A stretch of DNA of 64,000 nucleotides from an uncultured Verrucomicrobiales bacterium (GTDB lineage Bacteria > Verrucomicrobiota > Verrucomicrobiia > Verrucomicrobiales > Akkermansiaceae): NCBI GenBank assembly GCA_937951675.1, contig CALFBI010000008.1:24887-88886 (forward strand), read 5' to 3'. Below the pieces are notes generated by a model. The model ran no database searches, was not told the DNA's origin, and worked only from the letters and a program-made list of their open reading frames with translations. Both the position numbers and the translations under genes were made by a program. Positions within the stretch are counted from its first letter, which is position 1, and each line of letters opens with the position of its first letter. Shown here piece after piece: positions 8,001 through 16,688 of the stretch.

Positions 8001-9485
8001 ATGAAATTTGCTTTTTTTCTCGTTCTTTTAAGTGCTCTTACTCAGCTCTCGGCGCAAAATTACCAACCAAGCCGGGAACGGGTGCCGATGGTATCGCGTG
8101 AATTCCGAGCGGCGTGGGTCGCTTCGGTTTATAATATTGATTGGCCTAGCCGGAAGGGGCTCAGCGCGGCTTCTCAGAAAGCGGAGCTTCGTCGTCTGCT
8201 CGATCAAGCTCAGCAAATGAAGCTCAATGCGATTATCTTCCAAGTGCGGCCTCATGCGGATGCTCTATACCGTTCGAAATATGAACCGTGGAGTCATTGG
8301 TTGACCGGGACGATGGGCAAGAATCCGGGGTATGATCCGCTGAAATATTGTATCCAAGAGGCCCATGCACGGGGAGTGGAGGTGCACGCTTGGTTTAATC
8401 CCTTCCGGGCGCTGCCAAATGCCTCCATGGCGACTTCTTCCGACCATATTACAAAAAGGAAGCCAGGTGTGATTCGTCCTTTTCGGAATATGAAGTGGAT
8501 GGATATCTCGGATCCTTTTGCGAGCCGTCGGGCCACTGCGGTGATTATGGATGTGGTGAGCCGTTATGATGTGGATGGCATTCATCTAGACGATTATTTT
8601 TACCCTTATCCTCAAGTGGATCAGGCGGGGAGAGCGAAGCAGAACTTTCCGGATCAAAAAAATTATAATCGCTATCGTCGTCAAGGAGGGAGAGCGGATC
8701 TTCACGCTTGGCGCCGCGGGCATGTTGATCGATTCGTATCGAACCTTTATACTTCGATTAAGTCTAAGAAGCCACATGTGCGTTTTGGGATTTCTCCTTT
8801 TGGAATCTGGCAGCCAGGATACCCACGGGGGATTGAAGCGAGCATTAATGCCTATCATCATCTTGCTGCAGATTCTCGCAAATGGCTATCTAAAGGGTGG
8901 GTTGATTACCTTTCCCCTCAACTTTATTGGAGAAATCAGCCTCGCAAACAAAGTTACTCGGCCCTGTTAAGTTGGTGGAGAAAGCAGGGACGTCGCCCGG
9001 TGTGGCCAGGGATCGCTACAGACCGGATCAATAGTAAAGTCGACCCGGGAAGACCGGCGAGTGAGATCTGGAAACAGGTAGACCTTTCGCGGACGATCGA
9101 CCGGAATTGGGTGGGCCATATCCATTGGAGTATGAAATCACTCATGCAGAATCGCGGAGGGGTCAAAACGGGGCTGATGAAAAACGCCTATGCAGAGCCG
9201 GCTCTCGTCCCTCCGATGCCGTGGTTAAGTCAGTCAAAGCCTCCGACCGTGCGCCAAGTCAATGCCGCGAGGTCCTCTCAAGGCACACAGATTTCTTGGT
9301 CACCTCCTCGGAGAGACCTTCGTTTCGCGGTGCAAACCTTACAGCGGGGCGCGTGGCGAACTGTTTCGGTTTTACCTGCCCGGACTAGTCGAGTGATGGT
9401 TTCGGGTTCACCAGAAGCGATTGCGGTTTCGTCCGTCGACCGCTTTGGCTCGGTGAGTTCGCCTTTCGTGATCCGAAAAAAGTGA
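8001..9485 (+). CDS. Exported glycoside hydrolase, YddW/GHL10 (DUF187) type
   Basis: This 494-aa protein has a signal peptide (about 1-18, cleaved after LSA) and a TIM-barrel GHL10 domain (about 30-390). Recognisable blocks are EFRAAWVASVYNIDWPS, IIFQVRPHADALY, GVEVHAWFNPFRA, DGIHLDDYFYPYP and FGISPFGIWQPG. The carboxylates in IHLDDYF and adjacent blocks are the likely catalytic ones by family analogy. A C-terminal fibronectin-III-like beta domain (about 410-490) may bind carbohydrate. Relatives are thought to act on peptidoglycan or other envelope glycans. It lies 8 nt after the aminopeptidase gene. Confidence 0.88.
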   Translation: MKFAFFLVLLSALTQLSAQNYQPSRERVPMVSREFRAAWVASVYNIDWPSRKGLSAASQKAELRRLLDQAQQMKLNAIIFQVRPHADALYRSKYEPWSHWLTGTMGKNPGYDPLKYCIQEAHARGVEVHAWFNPFRALPNASMATSSDHITKRKPGVIRPFRNMKWMDISDPFASRRATAVIMDVVSRYDVDGIHLDDYFYPYPQVDQAGRAKQNFPDQKNYNRYRRQGGRADLHAWRRGHVDRFVSNLYTSIKSKKPHVRFGISPFGIWQPGYPRGIEASINAYHHLAADSRKWLSKGWVDYLSPQLYWRNQPRKQSYSALLSWWRKQGRRPVWPGIATDRINSKVDPGRPASEIWKQVDLSRTIDRNWVGHIHWSMKSLMQNRGGVKTGLMKNAYAEPALVPPMPWLSQSKPPTVRQVNAARSSQGTQISWSPPRRDLRFAVQTLQRGAWRTVSVLPARTSRVMVSGSPEAIAVSSVDRFGSVSSPFVIRKK

Positions 9486-9524
9486 CTTTTTTGTTTTAAA
9501 GAGGGTCTATGAGGTTGGAGAGTG

Positions 9525-9546
9525 GAGAAAAAGAGCCTTTTTTCTC
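9525..9546 (+). terminator. Possible weak terminator stem after the glycosidase gene
   Basis: GAGAAAAA pairs with TTTTTCTC around GAGCC (9533-9537), 39 nt past the glycosidase stop. The stem is AT-rich and its T-run is inside the 3' arm rather than after it, so function is doubtful. Confidence 0.3.
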
Positions 9547-9582
9547 ATCAACTTCTCACTTCATCTTAACACTGCTTTATCC

Positions 9583-9711
9583 ATGAAAATTAAATTTTTA
9601 ATCGTCGGGTTCATGTCTGTCCTTATGATCTGGCTTTTCGCGAGTTTTGCCAGAGAGGTGCCGATGGCTTCCTATAAACAGCCTCATTCTTCGGACATGG
9701 CGGCCCAATAA
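9583..9711 (+). CDS. Small 42-aa membrane protein
   Basis: The ATG at 9583 opens a 42-residue frame beginning MKIKFLIVGFMSVLMIWLFA, with a basic N-terminus and one strong hydrophobic helix (about 4-22), followed by a short polar tail ending in DMAAQ. It is flanked by intergenic sequence on both sides, and a perfect 10-bp hairpin starts at its stop codon, both consistent with a real gene. It could be a single-pass membrane peptide. No family is recognised. Confidence 0.5.
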   Translation: MKIKFLIVGFMSVLMIWLFASFAREVPMASYKQPHSSDMAAQ

Positions 9712-9742
9712 AGGTCAGATGCAGATGATGAATCTGACCTTT
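9710..9742 (+). terminator. Hairpin after the 42-aa ORF
   Basis: AAAGGTCAGA (9710-9719) and TCTGACCTTT (9733-9742) form a perfect 10-bp stem with a 13-nt loop that begins at the stop codon. The 3' arm ends in TTT followed by ATCATT, so the U-tract is weak but usable. Confidence 0.55.
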
Positions 9743-9784
9743 ATCATTGCATATTAACTGGGGTTTTATTATTTATTATTAATG

Positions 9785-9888
9785 TGATGAACTAAGATGC
9801 GCTTAGTGAAGACCTTGATAACAATGATGAAAATCAGAGTTTTTCACTGATGAAAACAGTTTTGTGATGAGCAATACGCCTTTGATGA
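9785..9888 (+). repeat. Five TGATGA elements in the TIGR02597 gene upstream region
   Basis: TGATGA occurs at 9785, 9825, 9848, 9865 and 9883, and the last copies are spaced 17-23 bp apart in an AT-rich stretch. Three are extended to TGATGAAAA. A 6-bp inverted repeat ACTAAG-atgcg-CTTAGT lies between the first two (9791-9807). This spacing suggests a direct-repeat regulator site or a leader RNA motif upstream of the exported-protein pair. Confidence 0.45.
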
Positions 9889-9948
9889 AAAGAGTATGAT
9901 TGCTAAAACTCTTTAAAAAACTTACAGTTGAACACTTCGGAATAAATT

Positions 9949-10932
9949 ATGAATGCAAAATATCTTATCCTTGCAGGAGTCCTAGGCGGACTATGCTCTT
10001 CTGCCTTTGGGCAAGCCAAATCACAACCTGTAGGATTTGTGACACTCACAGTGCCTGCTCAATCGGATGCTCGGTGGGGGCTCCCTCTCGAAAGAGCCTG
10101 TGAGTTCTCGAGCACGGTCTCAGCCGTGAATACCGGAACGAATGTCGTTACTCTGAATGGGGCTACTTTTACGAATGACCAATGGCACAATACCGTTTCT
10201 TATTACGCTAAATTCGTCACGGGCACGAAAGAAGGTCTCGTTGCTCTTATTTCGGATAACAATGCGACCAGCTTAACCCTTTCTCCTCAACCTGGCCAAG
10301 ACCTCACCGGTGTTGTAGCGGGTGATCAGGTCAAAATCATTCCATTTTGGACTCCTAGCACTCTTTTCCCTGCTGGTGCTCCAGATGGAACTCAGCTTCT
10401 TTTTTTTCAGTCGGCAGGAGCAACAGAAATAGGGCAAAATCTTGCAGCAGATACGACTCTTTCTTCTAATGTAGGTAATTGGTTCAATGGCTTACTTTCT
10501 GCAAATGATTACGAAATTTATCCTTATGATGGTTTTGTAATAAGAAATAGCAGCGCGAGCGTCATCTCTTTAGTGCATGAAGGTGCTGTTCCTGTTGCTG
10601 ATAGTTATGTAGCGATTCAAAAATATGTAGCATCAGGAACTCAAGATACTGTTTTTTCACTCATGAATCCTGCAGACGAGAATATTTCGACAATCTTGTT
10701 TAATTCTGCGGTTGATGGAGATCAGATTTTTGAATTTGATAATGATGCTTCTGGTATTAATAAAGCGCCTTCAGCTACATATAGTTATAGTGGAGGAACT
10801 TGGTTGAGTGGTCTGCTTCCTGCTAATTTTGAGTTTGAGGGAGGGAAGAGCTATGTTTATCGTCGAGCTTCAGCTGCTCCAGCAGGTGCTCAAAATACAC
10901 AAGATCAACAAGATTACGTTCCAAGCCTTTAA
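9949..10932 (+). CDS. TIGR02597-family exported protein
   Basis: This 327-aa protein has a signal peptide (about 1-21, AFG|QAKSQPVGF) and the pattern of the TIGR02597 family known from Verrucomicrobiota. That pattern is an N-terminal PVGFVTLTVPAQSD block, repeated beta-rich segments, and paired YPYDGFVIRN and YVYRRA aromatic motifs. The family's function is unknown. It is secreted or surface located. A PEP-CTERM protein gene follows after 49 nt, a common companion, so both may be envelope or exopolysaccharide proteins. The upstream region has TGATGA repeats. Confidence 0.8.
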   Translation: MNAKYLILAGVLGGLCSSAFGQAKSQPVGFVTLTVPAQSDARWGLPLERACEFSSTVSAVNTGTNVVTLNGATFTNDQWHNTVSYYAKFVTGTKEGLVALISDNNATSLTLSPQPGQDLTGVVAGDQVKIIPFWTPSTLFPAGAPDGTQLLFFQSAGATEIGQNLAADTTLSSNVGNWFNGLLSANDYEIYPYDGFVIRNSSASVISLVHEGAVPVADSYVAIQKYVASGTQDTVFSLMNPADENISTILFNSAVDGDQIFEFDNDASGINKAPSATYSYSGGTWLSGLLPANFEFEGGKSYVYRRASAAPAGAQNTQDQQDYVPSL

Positions 10933-10981
10933 TTTTAGGGTTTTCTTTTTTAGATTTTTCAAATATAAAAAAAGCACTCAT

Positions 10982-11653
10982 ATGGTTAGATCAATATTAT
11001 CGCTGTTAGTTGGATCTTCAGTATTCGCAACAGCGGCTACAGTATCGATAAATTTTACAGTTCCAGGATCAGGAGTTTTCTCAACAGGTTTCGTTGACGG
11101 AGGAGGAACTGCAGGAGGTCTTCTTTGGGGAATTGTAGCAGATACCGCAGGTGACGGTTTTGATGGGGCTGGTGCAAATAGCTACCAGGCCGGAATTACT
11201 TTTCAGGCAGGCTCTGCTTCTGGTTGGCAAGTGACAGGGACAGATGATCTGATTTGGTTTGCTGATCAATCATTAGTTCAGGGTAGCCCAGATGGCCCTA
11301 CTGTAGATACAACGGCTATAAGTGGGGGTGGTTCAAGTGGAGGTCCTGGAGGAATTGTTTCACTGAGTTCTTTAATAGTCGATGAAGCAGGAACTCCTGA
11401 TGCGGAGGTTGATTATGCGATTATTTGGTTCGATAATGGTGTTAATAATACTGCAACAGCAACTGTAGGAATGAATTACTTTTTACAAGATGCCGGGGCA
11501 TTAGATCTTCCTGCCGCTGGAGGGGTGGAAACTCATGACCTTGACGCAACTTCAGTGATTTCGAGGCAGTTTGTGGCCATTCCAGAGCCTTCTTCGATCG
11601 CTCTGCTGGGTCTTGCGGGCTTGACTGCGATAGGTCGTCGCAAGCGTTCGTAA
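10982..11653 (+). CDS. PEP-CTERM sorted exoprotein
   Basis: This 223-aa protein has a signal peptide (about 1-19), a Gly/Ser/Thr-rich beta-type body, and a C-terminal sorting signal: IPEPSSIALLGLAGLTAIG followed by RRKRS. The PEP motif, hydrophobic helix and basic tail are the three required parts for processing by an exosortase, which is not encoded in this window. I start at MVRSILSLLV; the longer frame overlaps the upstream gene and lacks a signal peptide. It is co-directional with the TIGR02597 gene. Confidence 0.88.
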   Translation: MVRSILSLLVGSSVFATAATVSINFTVPGSGVFSTGFVDGGGTAGGLLWGIVADTAGDGFDGAGANSYQAGITFQAGSASGWQVTGTDDLIWFADQSLVQGSPDGPTVDTTAISGGGSSGGPGGIVSLSSLIVDEAGTPDAEVDYAIIWFDNGVNNTATATVGMNYFLQDAGALDLPAAGGVETHDLDATSVISRQFVAIPEPSSIALLGLAGLTAIGRRKRS

Positions 11654-11680
11654 CATCTTCTGTCGATTCGTTTTCTAAAG

Positions 11681-11716
11681 AACAGGGAGAGGCGATTCAC
11701 CTCCCCTGTTTTTTTT
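11681..11716 (+). terminator. Intrinsic terminator after PEP-CTERM gene
   Basis: AACAGGG plus GAGG pair with CCTC plus CCCTGTT (one bulged A), followed by a run of T. It also separates the unit from the convergent yceI-like gene. Confidence 0.85.
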
Positions 11717-11758
11717 GTGACCTAAAAGCAAATTTGGTCTTTAAAGGGCTAAGTTTTT

Positions 11759-12391
11759 TTATTCGCTAGAGGCACTCGCTTTTTCTTTAGCGGCATGCAG
11801 GTTGAGTTTGAGAATGACTTCGTCGCGAATGAGGTCATCTTTTCTTCCAGGGTAGCTAATCCCAAAGTCCTGCCGGTTGAGATCAAAGGTAGAGCTGATC
11901 GTGAAAGTCTCATTTTGTGAAGTGACCATGGCGGGAAACGTGATATTTTTAGTGACGCCATGGAGAGTAAGGTTTCCCGAAACTTGATAAGAGTCACCTT
12001 CGCCCTTTTGAAAGGAAGTGGCCTCAAAGCGGCTAGTAGGGTATTGCGGCACGTCAAAAAAATCAGCGTTTTTGAGATGCTCGGCGAGTTTATCGGAATC
12101 CGCCCAGGTCGATTCCATCTGGATTTTAAAGGAGCCTCCGGTTGGAGCTCCTTGGTCGATTTGGAAATGGCCTTCAAATTTACGAAAGCCGCCCGAGTGG
12201 GAGCCGGTCACTTTAGAGCCCGTAAAGAGGATCGTAGACTCCGGGAGGAAGTGGTATGTTTCTCCAGAAGCGGTAGCAGTGACCTTTTCAGCGGCTTTTA
12301 CTTCGGCGTCCGCCGTTTTATCAGCGGGATTTTGACAAGAGCTCAGAGTGAAAAGAGCGACACAAGGAATGGTGTAAGCGATAAGTTTCAT
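11759..12391 (-). CDS. YceI-family lipoprotein
   Basis: This 210-aa protein has a lipoprotein signal with lipobox LSSC (Cys19), then a spacer rich in Ala/Lys/Asp, then a YceI-like lipocalin-fold domain (about 45-195). Recognisable blocks are ILFTGSKVTGSHSGGFRKFEG, MESTWADSDKLAEHLKNADFF and NLTLHGVTKNITFPA. YceI domains bind polyprenyl-type lipids in the periplasm; the lipid anchor suggests attachment to the inner or outer membrane. It is divergent from mlaF across 177 nt. Confidence 0.9.
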   Translation of the reverse strand: MKLIAYTIPCVALFTLSSCQNPADKTADAEVKAAEKVTATASGETYHFLPESTILFTGSKVTGSHSGGFRKFEGHFQIDQGAPTGGSFKIQMESTWADSDKLAEHLKNADFFDVPQYPTSRFEATSFQKGEGDSYQVSGNLTLHGVTKNITFPAMVTSQNETFTISSTFDLNRQDFGISYPGRKDDLIRDEVILKLNLHAAKEKASASSE

Positions 12392-12568
12392 GTTGGTGAT
12401 AGATTGATAATGATCAGCTTAAACCATGATCCCTCTTATCATTTTGTCAAATGGAGACTGTTAGGAGGCTGAGTCATTCTAGTGGGGAAAATGAAGGGAA
12501 AAGGTTAGGAGTTTCATTGTGCTGAAAGCTGTATTGCACTCAGAAGCGGTAATTGGTAATACTGGGTT

Positions 12569-13318
12569 ATGGCTACTCCACTCATTGAGATCGATAATGT
12601 GCATCAGCGTTTCGGGGAGTTAGAGGTCCTGAAAGGGGTTTCATTAAAAATGAATAGAGGGGAGACGGTCGTGATCTTGGGCGGCTCGGGTGGAGGGAAA
12701 AGTGTTCTCATGAAACATATTATTGGGCTTTTACAGCCAGTGAAGGGCTCGGTAAAGATAGAGGGGCAAGAGATTTCAAACCTTAAAGAACGCGAACTCG
12801 CAGAAGTGCGAAGAAAAATGGGGATGATGTTTCAAAACGGGGCCCTTTTCGATTCGCTGACAGTGGGGCAAAATATTGCTTTTCCGCTGCGAGAAGGAGG
12901 TCTCCGAGATGAAGAAGAAATCGCAAAGCGAGTGGAAGAGGCTTTGGCCATTGTGAAGCTTCCAGATTTAGAGGCTAAAATGCCGTCTGAATTATCGGGA
13001 GGGATGCGAAAGCGAGTGGCTTTGGCCCGGGCGGTGGTAGACCGTCCTTGTTTGATCTTATATGATGAACCTCATGCTGGTCTTGACCCTGTGACGGCTG
13101 ATAATATTGATCATCTCATTAAAGATCTACAAACAAACCATGGCATAACGAACGTCATCATTACTCATGAAATGCGGAGTGTTTTTAGAATTGCGGACCG
13201 GGTTGTCTTCATGAAAGAAGGGAAAATCTATTGGGAAGGAACTCCGGAGGAGCTTAGCGCTTCCCAAGATCAAATTCTGCAAGATTTTATACATGGCCGT
13301 TCGGCTGGAAGCTGGTAA
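12569..13318 (+). CDS. mlaF: MlaF-like ABC transporter ATP-binding protein
   Basis: This 249-aa ATPase has Walker A GGSGGGKS (38-45), Q-loop MMFQNGALFDSLTV, signature LSGGMRKR, Walker B LILYDEP and switch His in IITHEMRS. The QNGALFDSLTV block is characteristic of the MlaF/Mkl group, which powers MCE-protein phospholipid transport across the periplasm. An MCE substrate-binding protein follows 48 nt downstream. The MlaE-type permease usually found upstream is not in this window. Cytosolic face of the inner membrane. Confidence 0.88.
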   Translation: MATPLIEIDNVHQRFGELEVLKGVSLKMNRGETVVILGGSGGGKSVLMKHIIGLLQPVKGSVKIEGQEISNLKERELAEVRRKMGMMFQNGALFDSLTVGQNIAFPLREGGLRDEEEIAKRVEEALAIVKLPDLEAKMPSELSGGMRKRVALARAVVDRPCLILYDEPHAGLDPVTADNIDHLIKDLQTNHGITNVIITHEMRSVFRIADRVVFMKEGKIYWEGTPEELSASQDQILQDFIHGRSAGSW

Positions 13319-13366
13319 GATTCCCTCGAGATTGACAGATGTCAAAGAACTCACACACTAGAGCCC

Positions 13367-14374
13367 ATGGCCACTCAAGAAAAACGTAACGATAAAATCG
13401 TAGGCCTCTTTTTACTCATAGGTCTTAGCGTGATTGGGGCACTCATCATAGGCTTTGGTGATTTGAGTGATAAGATTAAGGGAACTTATACCGTGGAGGT
13501 GATGTTTTCTGATGCTTCTGGTTTGATCAAAGGGAGTGAAATTCGGTTAGGAGGAGCTAAGGTTGGGGCGGTAAAGGGAAAGCCTTATTTGTCAGAAGGA
13601 AAGACGGCGGTAGAAATTAAAATCGATCACGGGGTGAGGATCCCAGATAATGCCCTTTTCCAGATCTCTACGATTAATTTACTGGGGGATAAAGCTGTCG
13701 TAGTGACTCTTCCAGAAGTCGAGAGTGAAGACGTGCTTAAAGAAGGCTCGGTCGTGCTAGGTGGTGGAGCAGGAGGGTTGGAGTCGATTCAGTCAGATGC
13801 GGTTGCGATTGCGCGTGATGCGAGAGATCTTATCACGGATGCGAAGACGACTTTATTAAAAGTCGACACCGCTCTCGATGATATTAGGTCTGTGGCCGGT
13901 CGCCTTTCGGTGACGGTCGAGACGATTAATTCTGGAATTCTTGATGCAAAAAATGTCGAGAATGTTGCTTCTTTTCTGGGCAATATGGAAGAAACGTCTC
14001 GCTCCCTGAAAGAGTCGACTCGGAGTTTGAAACCTCTTTTACATGAGGCCTCTTTAGCGGTTCGAGAGATTCGAGAGACCACTCAAGAGACCCAAGGGTT
14101 TATTGTTTCTGCTAGTCAGCAACTTACTCCCGCATTGAAAGAGATTCCTTCTGCGATTAGTTCGATTCGAGAAACCAGCGAGAAGGCGGGACGCGTTGTG
14201 CAAAGATTTGAAGAGGGAGAGGGCCTTATTGGTTCACTTGCTTCCGATCGAGAAATGGATGGCGATGCGAAGACCTTTGTTAAAAACCTTCGCCGGCATG
14301 GAATTTTGGGCTATCGCGATGCCGAAATCAAAGAAGATGATCCTCGCGAACGCTTTCGAGGTCGTCGTCGATAG
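13367..14374 (+). CDS. mlaD: MlaD-like MCE-domain lipid transport protein
   Basis: This 335-aa protein has one N-terminal transmembrane helix (about 12-30) and then an MCE domain (about 38-115: YTVEVMFSDASGLIKGSEIRLGGAKVG). A long helical C-terminal tail (about 135-310) is rich in Ser/Thr/Glu heptads. MCE proteins form hexameric rings that hold phospholipids, and long helical tails can build a channel toward the outer membrane. It is co-transcribed with mlaF. The C-terminus is strongly basic (RFRGRRR). The likely role is outer-membrane lipid homeostasis. Confidence 0.87.
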   Translation: MATQEKRNDKIVGLFLLIGLSVIGALIIGFGDLSDKIKGTYTVEVMFSDASGLIKGSEIRLGGAKVGAVKGKPYLSEGKTAVEIKIDHGVRIPDNALFQISTINLLGDKAVVVTLPEVESEDVLKEGSVVLGGGAGGLESIQSDAVAIARDARDLITDAKTTLLKVDTALDDIRSVAGRLSVTVETINSGILDAKNVENVASFLGNMEETSRSLKESTRSLKPLLHEASLAVREIRETTQETQGFIVSASQQLTPALKEIPSAISSIRETSEKAGRVVQRFEEGEGLIGSLASDREMDGDAKTFVKNLRRHGILGYRDAEIKEDDPRERFRGRRR

Positions 14375-14410
14375 AAATGAAGGAAAGAAGCTTATCAGAT
14401 TCTTTGCGGA

Positions 14411-14878
14411 GTGCTTGTTATCGTCGCAAGTTACGCTCTTTTACATGATCAATATGTAGTGAGGATTGAGCCCCGCCATTTCACAGAATTTCACAAGCCA
14501 CTTTTTGGGATACAAAACCCAGTGTTATTAGCTTCGGTCTACGCTTTGTTAGCCTCAACGAGCCCGGGGTTGACTCTAGGACTTGTAGGGCTCCTTTCGG
14601 GACGAGGCGGAAAGCGACCACCTCTTCCTGTGAGAAAAGTGTTAGTAACTAGCCTTTGGGCTGTTTTAGCAACAGAGGTCTTATCGTTATTTTCAATGGC
14701 CTGGGTATATGCGACCCGGAAACCTTTTTACCCTGCTCACTTTTATCCTGAAATGGAGCTTCCGATGATGCTGACCCAAACCGCTCAATTGAGTGTTTAT
14801 TTGGGAGGGGCCTTATTTGGGAGCTGCTGGGCTTTGTGGTTATGGAATGTTCGGAAAAAGGACTTTTCCTTGGAATGA
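14411..14878 (+). CDS. Predicted four-helix membrane protein, unknown function
   Basis: The 155-aa frame begins with GTG at 14411. An in-frame stop at 14378 limits upstream extension, so the N-terminus could be at most ten codons longer. About four hydrophobic segments are visible, with a basic loop (GRGGKRPPLPVRK). It follows mlaD by 36 nt. It is not MlaE, being too short and lacking that family's sequence. No family is recognised; position suggests co-expression with the lipid transport genes. Confidence 0.6.
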   Translation: MLVIVASYALLHDQYVVRIEPRHFTEFHKPLFGIQNPVLLASVYALLASTSPGLTLGLVGLLSGRGGKRPPLPVRKVLVTSLWAVLATEVLSLFSMAWVYATRKPFYPAHFYPEMELPMMLTQTAQLSVYLGGALFGSCWALWLWNVRKKDFSLE

Positions 14879-14951
14879 AAAACTCTTTTTTAGGATTAAG
14901 ATTTTTTGTGACTTATTCTATTCAGGAAGACTCTACACAGTTGTATCAATT

Positions 14952-16106
14952 ATGAACGCAAATCTATTAAAAACTGAAGACAAGGTGGTCACAGCCGGAG
15001 TCCTTCTTCTAGGCCTTCTCCTTTTCCTTTTCCTTCTTCCGGAATGCCGGTCTAAGTTAGCTTTTTTCTCCACAGAAAAATCGGAGGCTGAAGAGCGAAA
15101 CCTCTCTGCTGAGATACAAACTCTTTTAAATGAAAAAGAACAAGCGCAAGAACGCTTCGCAGCTTTAGAGGAAGAGAACATTGGTCTGCGTTTTAGCTTA
15201 GAAGGTCAGGAGGCAGAATTTCAGACTCTTCAGGAGTCTCTTAAAGCGCAGGAGTCAAAAAAGGCTCATGCCCCGACCGTGAGAAGTTTATCCACAGAAG
15301 GAAAAGTGGAAGCTCCACTAGCCGCAGCACCTTCCGTTGGAAATACAGAGGAAATGGAAGCTCAACTGAAGCGACTCTCTGAAGAGAACGCTGTTTTGAA
15401 TGAGAAATGGGGAGCTCAGGTGGCTGATGTAGAACGCCTCAAGGCAAGTCTTGAAGAAATGGGAGGCAAGCATACTGAAAGTTATGCCGTGGCGGAAAAA
15501 AACTGGAAGGCTCAAATAGAGTCTACCAGAGAGCAGCTCGACACTCGTTTTGAGTCCGCCCTTGAAGCGCAAAAGAAAACATTTCAAAGCAAGGTTAACC
15601 TTCTTAAAGATGAAAATGCGAGGTTACGAGCGGCGCTTCAAAAGCAAACCCGTCAACAGGGGCCGGCGCTGGTGAAGTCGAGTGATGATCTTGGATCTCA
15701 AGCTAAAGCGCTCTATGCTCGTCTGAAAGAAGTAAAGGGCTCTCAAAATGAGGAGCTTGTTCAAATTTATGAAAAAATTAATTCTGATTTAGGGGCGACC
15801 AGTCAATTGCGGATTAAGTTCTCGACGGGGCAATCCGAAGTGAATGCGGATGACCAAGCGAGAATCAAAGTGCTCATTTCACAAGCTCAAGAAGATTCAT
15901 TATTCCTCGCGGTAGGATATGCAGATCAGTCAGGAAATGCTTCCGCAAACCGGGCTCTTTCTGAAACACGTGCCGCTAAAGTTGCGAAAGCGCTGCAAGG
16001 ATCACTTGAAAATGGGGATGTCCAAGCGGTTTACCTTGGTGAAACAGATCGTTTCGGGGCCCCCGCTGAAAATCGAGTTGTCGAGATTTGGGAGATCAAG
16101 AAGTGA
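14952..16106 (+). CDS. Coiled-coil protein with C-terminal OmpA-like domain
   Basis: This 384-aa protein has an N-terminal membrane anchor (about 14-33), a long Glu/Gln/Leu-rich coiled coil (about 40-230), and a C-terminal OmpA/MotB-type domain. The domain includes LRIKFSTGQSEVNADDQARI and NRALSETRAAKVAKAL. The latter matches the conserved NxxLSxxRAxxV block that binds diaminopimelate in peptidoglycan. It probably links the inner membrane to the cell wall. I start at MNANLLKTEDK because longer in-frame starts overlap the upstream gene. A terminator follows. Confidence 0.82.
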   Translation: MNANLLKTEDKVVTAGVLLLGLLLFLFLLPECRSKLAFFSTEKSEAEERNLSAEIQTLLNEKEQAQERFAALEEENIGLRFSLEGQEAEFQTLQESLKAQESKKAHAPTVRSLSTEGKVEAPLAAAPSVGNTEEMEAQLKRLSEENAVLNEKWGAQVADVERLKASLEEMGGKHTESYAVAEKNWKAQIESTREQLDTRFESALEAQKKTFQSKVNLLKDENARLRAALQKQTRQQGPALVKSSDDLGSQAKALYARLKEVKGSQNEELVQIYEKINSDLGATSQLRIKFSTGQSEVNADDQARIKVLISQAQEDSLFLAVGYADQSGNASANRALSETRAAKVAKALQGSLENGDVQAVYLGETDRFGAPAENRVVEIWEIKK

Positions 16107-16132
16107 TTTTTCATACAGAGCCTTTTTAAAAG

Positions 16133-16174
16133 AAACCCCTCTTTGAGCCTAGAGCCTTAAGGAGGGGTTTTTTT
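16133..16174 (+). terminator. Intrinsic terminator after OmpA-domain gene
   Basis: AACCCCTC (16134-16141) pairs perfectly with GAGGGGTT (16162-16169) around a 20-nt loop and is followed by T residues. Confidence 0.85.
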
Positions 16175-16239
16175 CTTAGCTTTTTGGTGGAGGAGTCTTC
16201 TTGAATCGAGGTCATTGCAGGAATAAGATCAATAGCATC

Positions 16240-16539
16240 ATGGAAGAGCAGACCATTCATCTCCCTCCCTCTCAGCCGGCAAATGCGGTGCCTGATATTC
16301 TTGGTGCTCTCAAGAAACAAGGGCTTACCCCAAGGTATGACAAACAGGATTGGGTCGACTGGATTCATTTGGAGAAGTGTGAAACCGTGATTAGTCTCGC
16401 GGTGGAGCATGGGGCTTCGCGCTCCGCGACCATCGAAGAGTCTTCCAACGACCCGCCTTCAGTGGGGATTAAAATGAGGAACGCTTTCCGCCAACTTGGT
16501 TGGTATGGATCTGATACAGAGGGTGAGTATCGGTTATAA
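16240..16539 (+). CDS. Hypothetical protein (99 aa)
   Basis: I start at the ATG at 16240 (MEEQTIHLPPSQP); a TTG-initiated form 13 codons longer is possible. The product is soluble, mildly acidic and Trp-containing (QDWVDWIHLEKCETVISLAVEHG), and ends in FRQLGWYGSDTEGEYRL. No signal peptide or membrane segment. No family recognised. It sits alone between a terminator and the ammonium channel gene. Confidence 0.55.
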   Translation: MEEQTIHLPPSQPANAVPDILGALKKQGLTPRYDKQDWVDWIHLEKCETVISLAVEHGASRSATIEESSNDPPSVGIKMRNAFRQLGWYGSDTEGEYRL

Positions 16540-16688
16540 GAAGAGAAGGGGCGGAGTCTTTTTTTAATTTGCCTATTCCAGGCTATGGGAATCTTAACAG
16601 TAGAGCTCTTGATTTTTAGGCTTTAAATTCTCACAAAATTTCCGCATGGATAATAGCGGAGCTCATGCAGAGCTCTATTCATTCTATT

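Noticed and set aside
14793..14951. Extended start of the OmpA-domain protein
   Set aside because: The extension overlaps the preceding membrane protein gene in another frame and removes the sensible N-terminal anchor.
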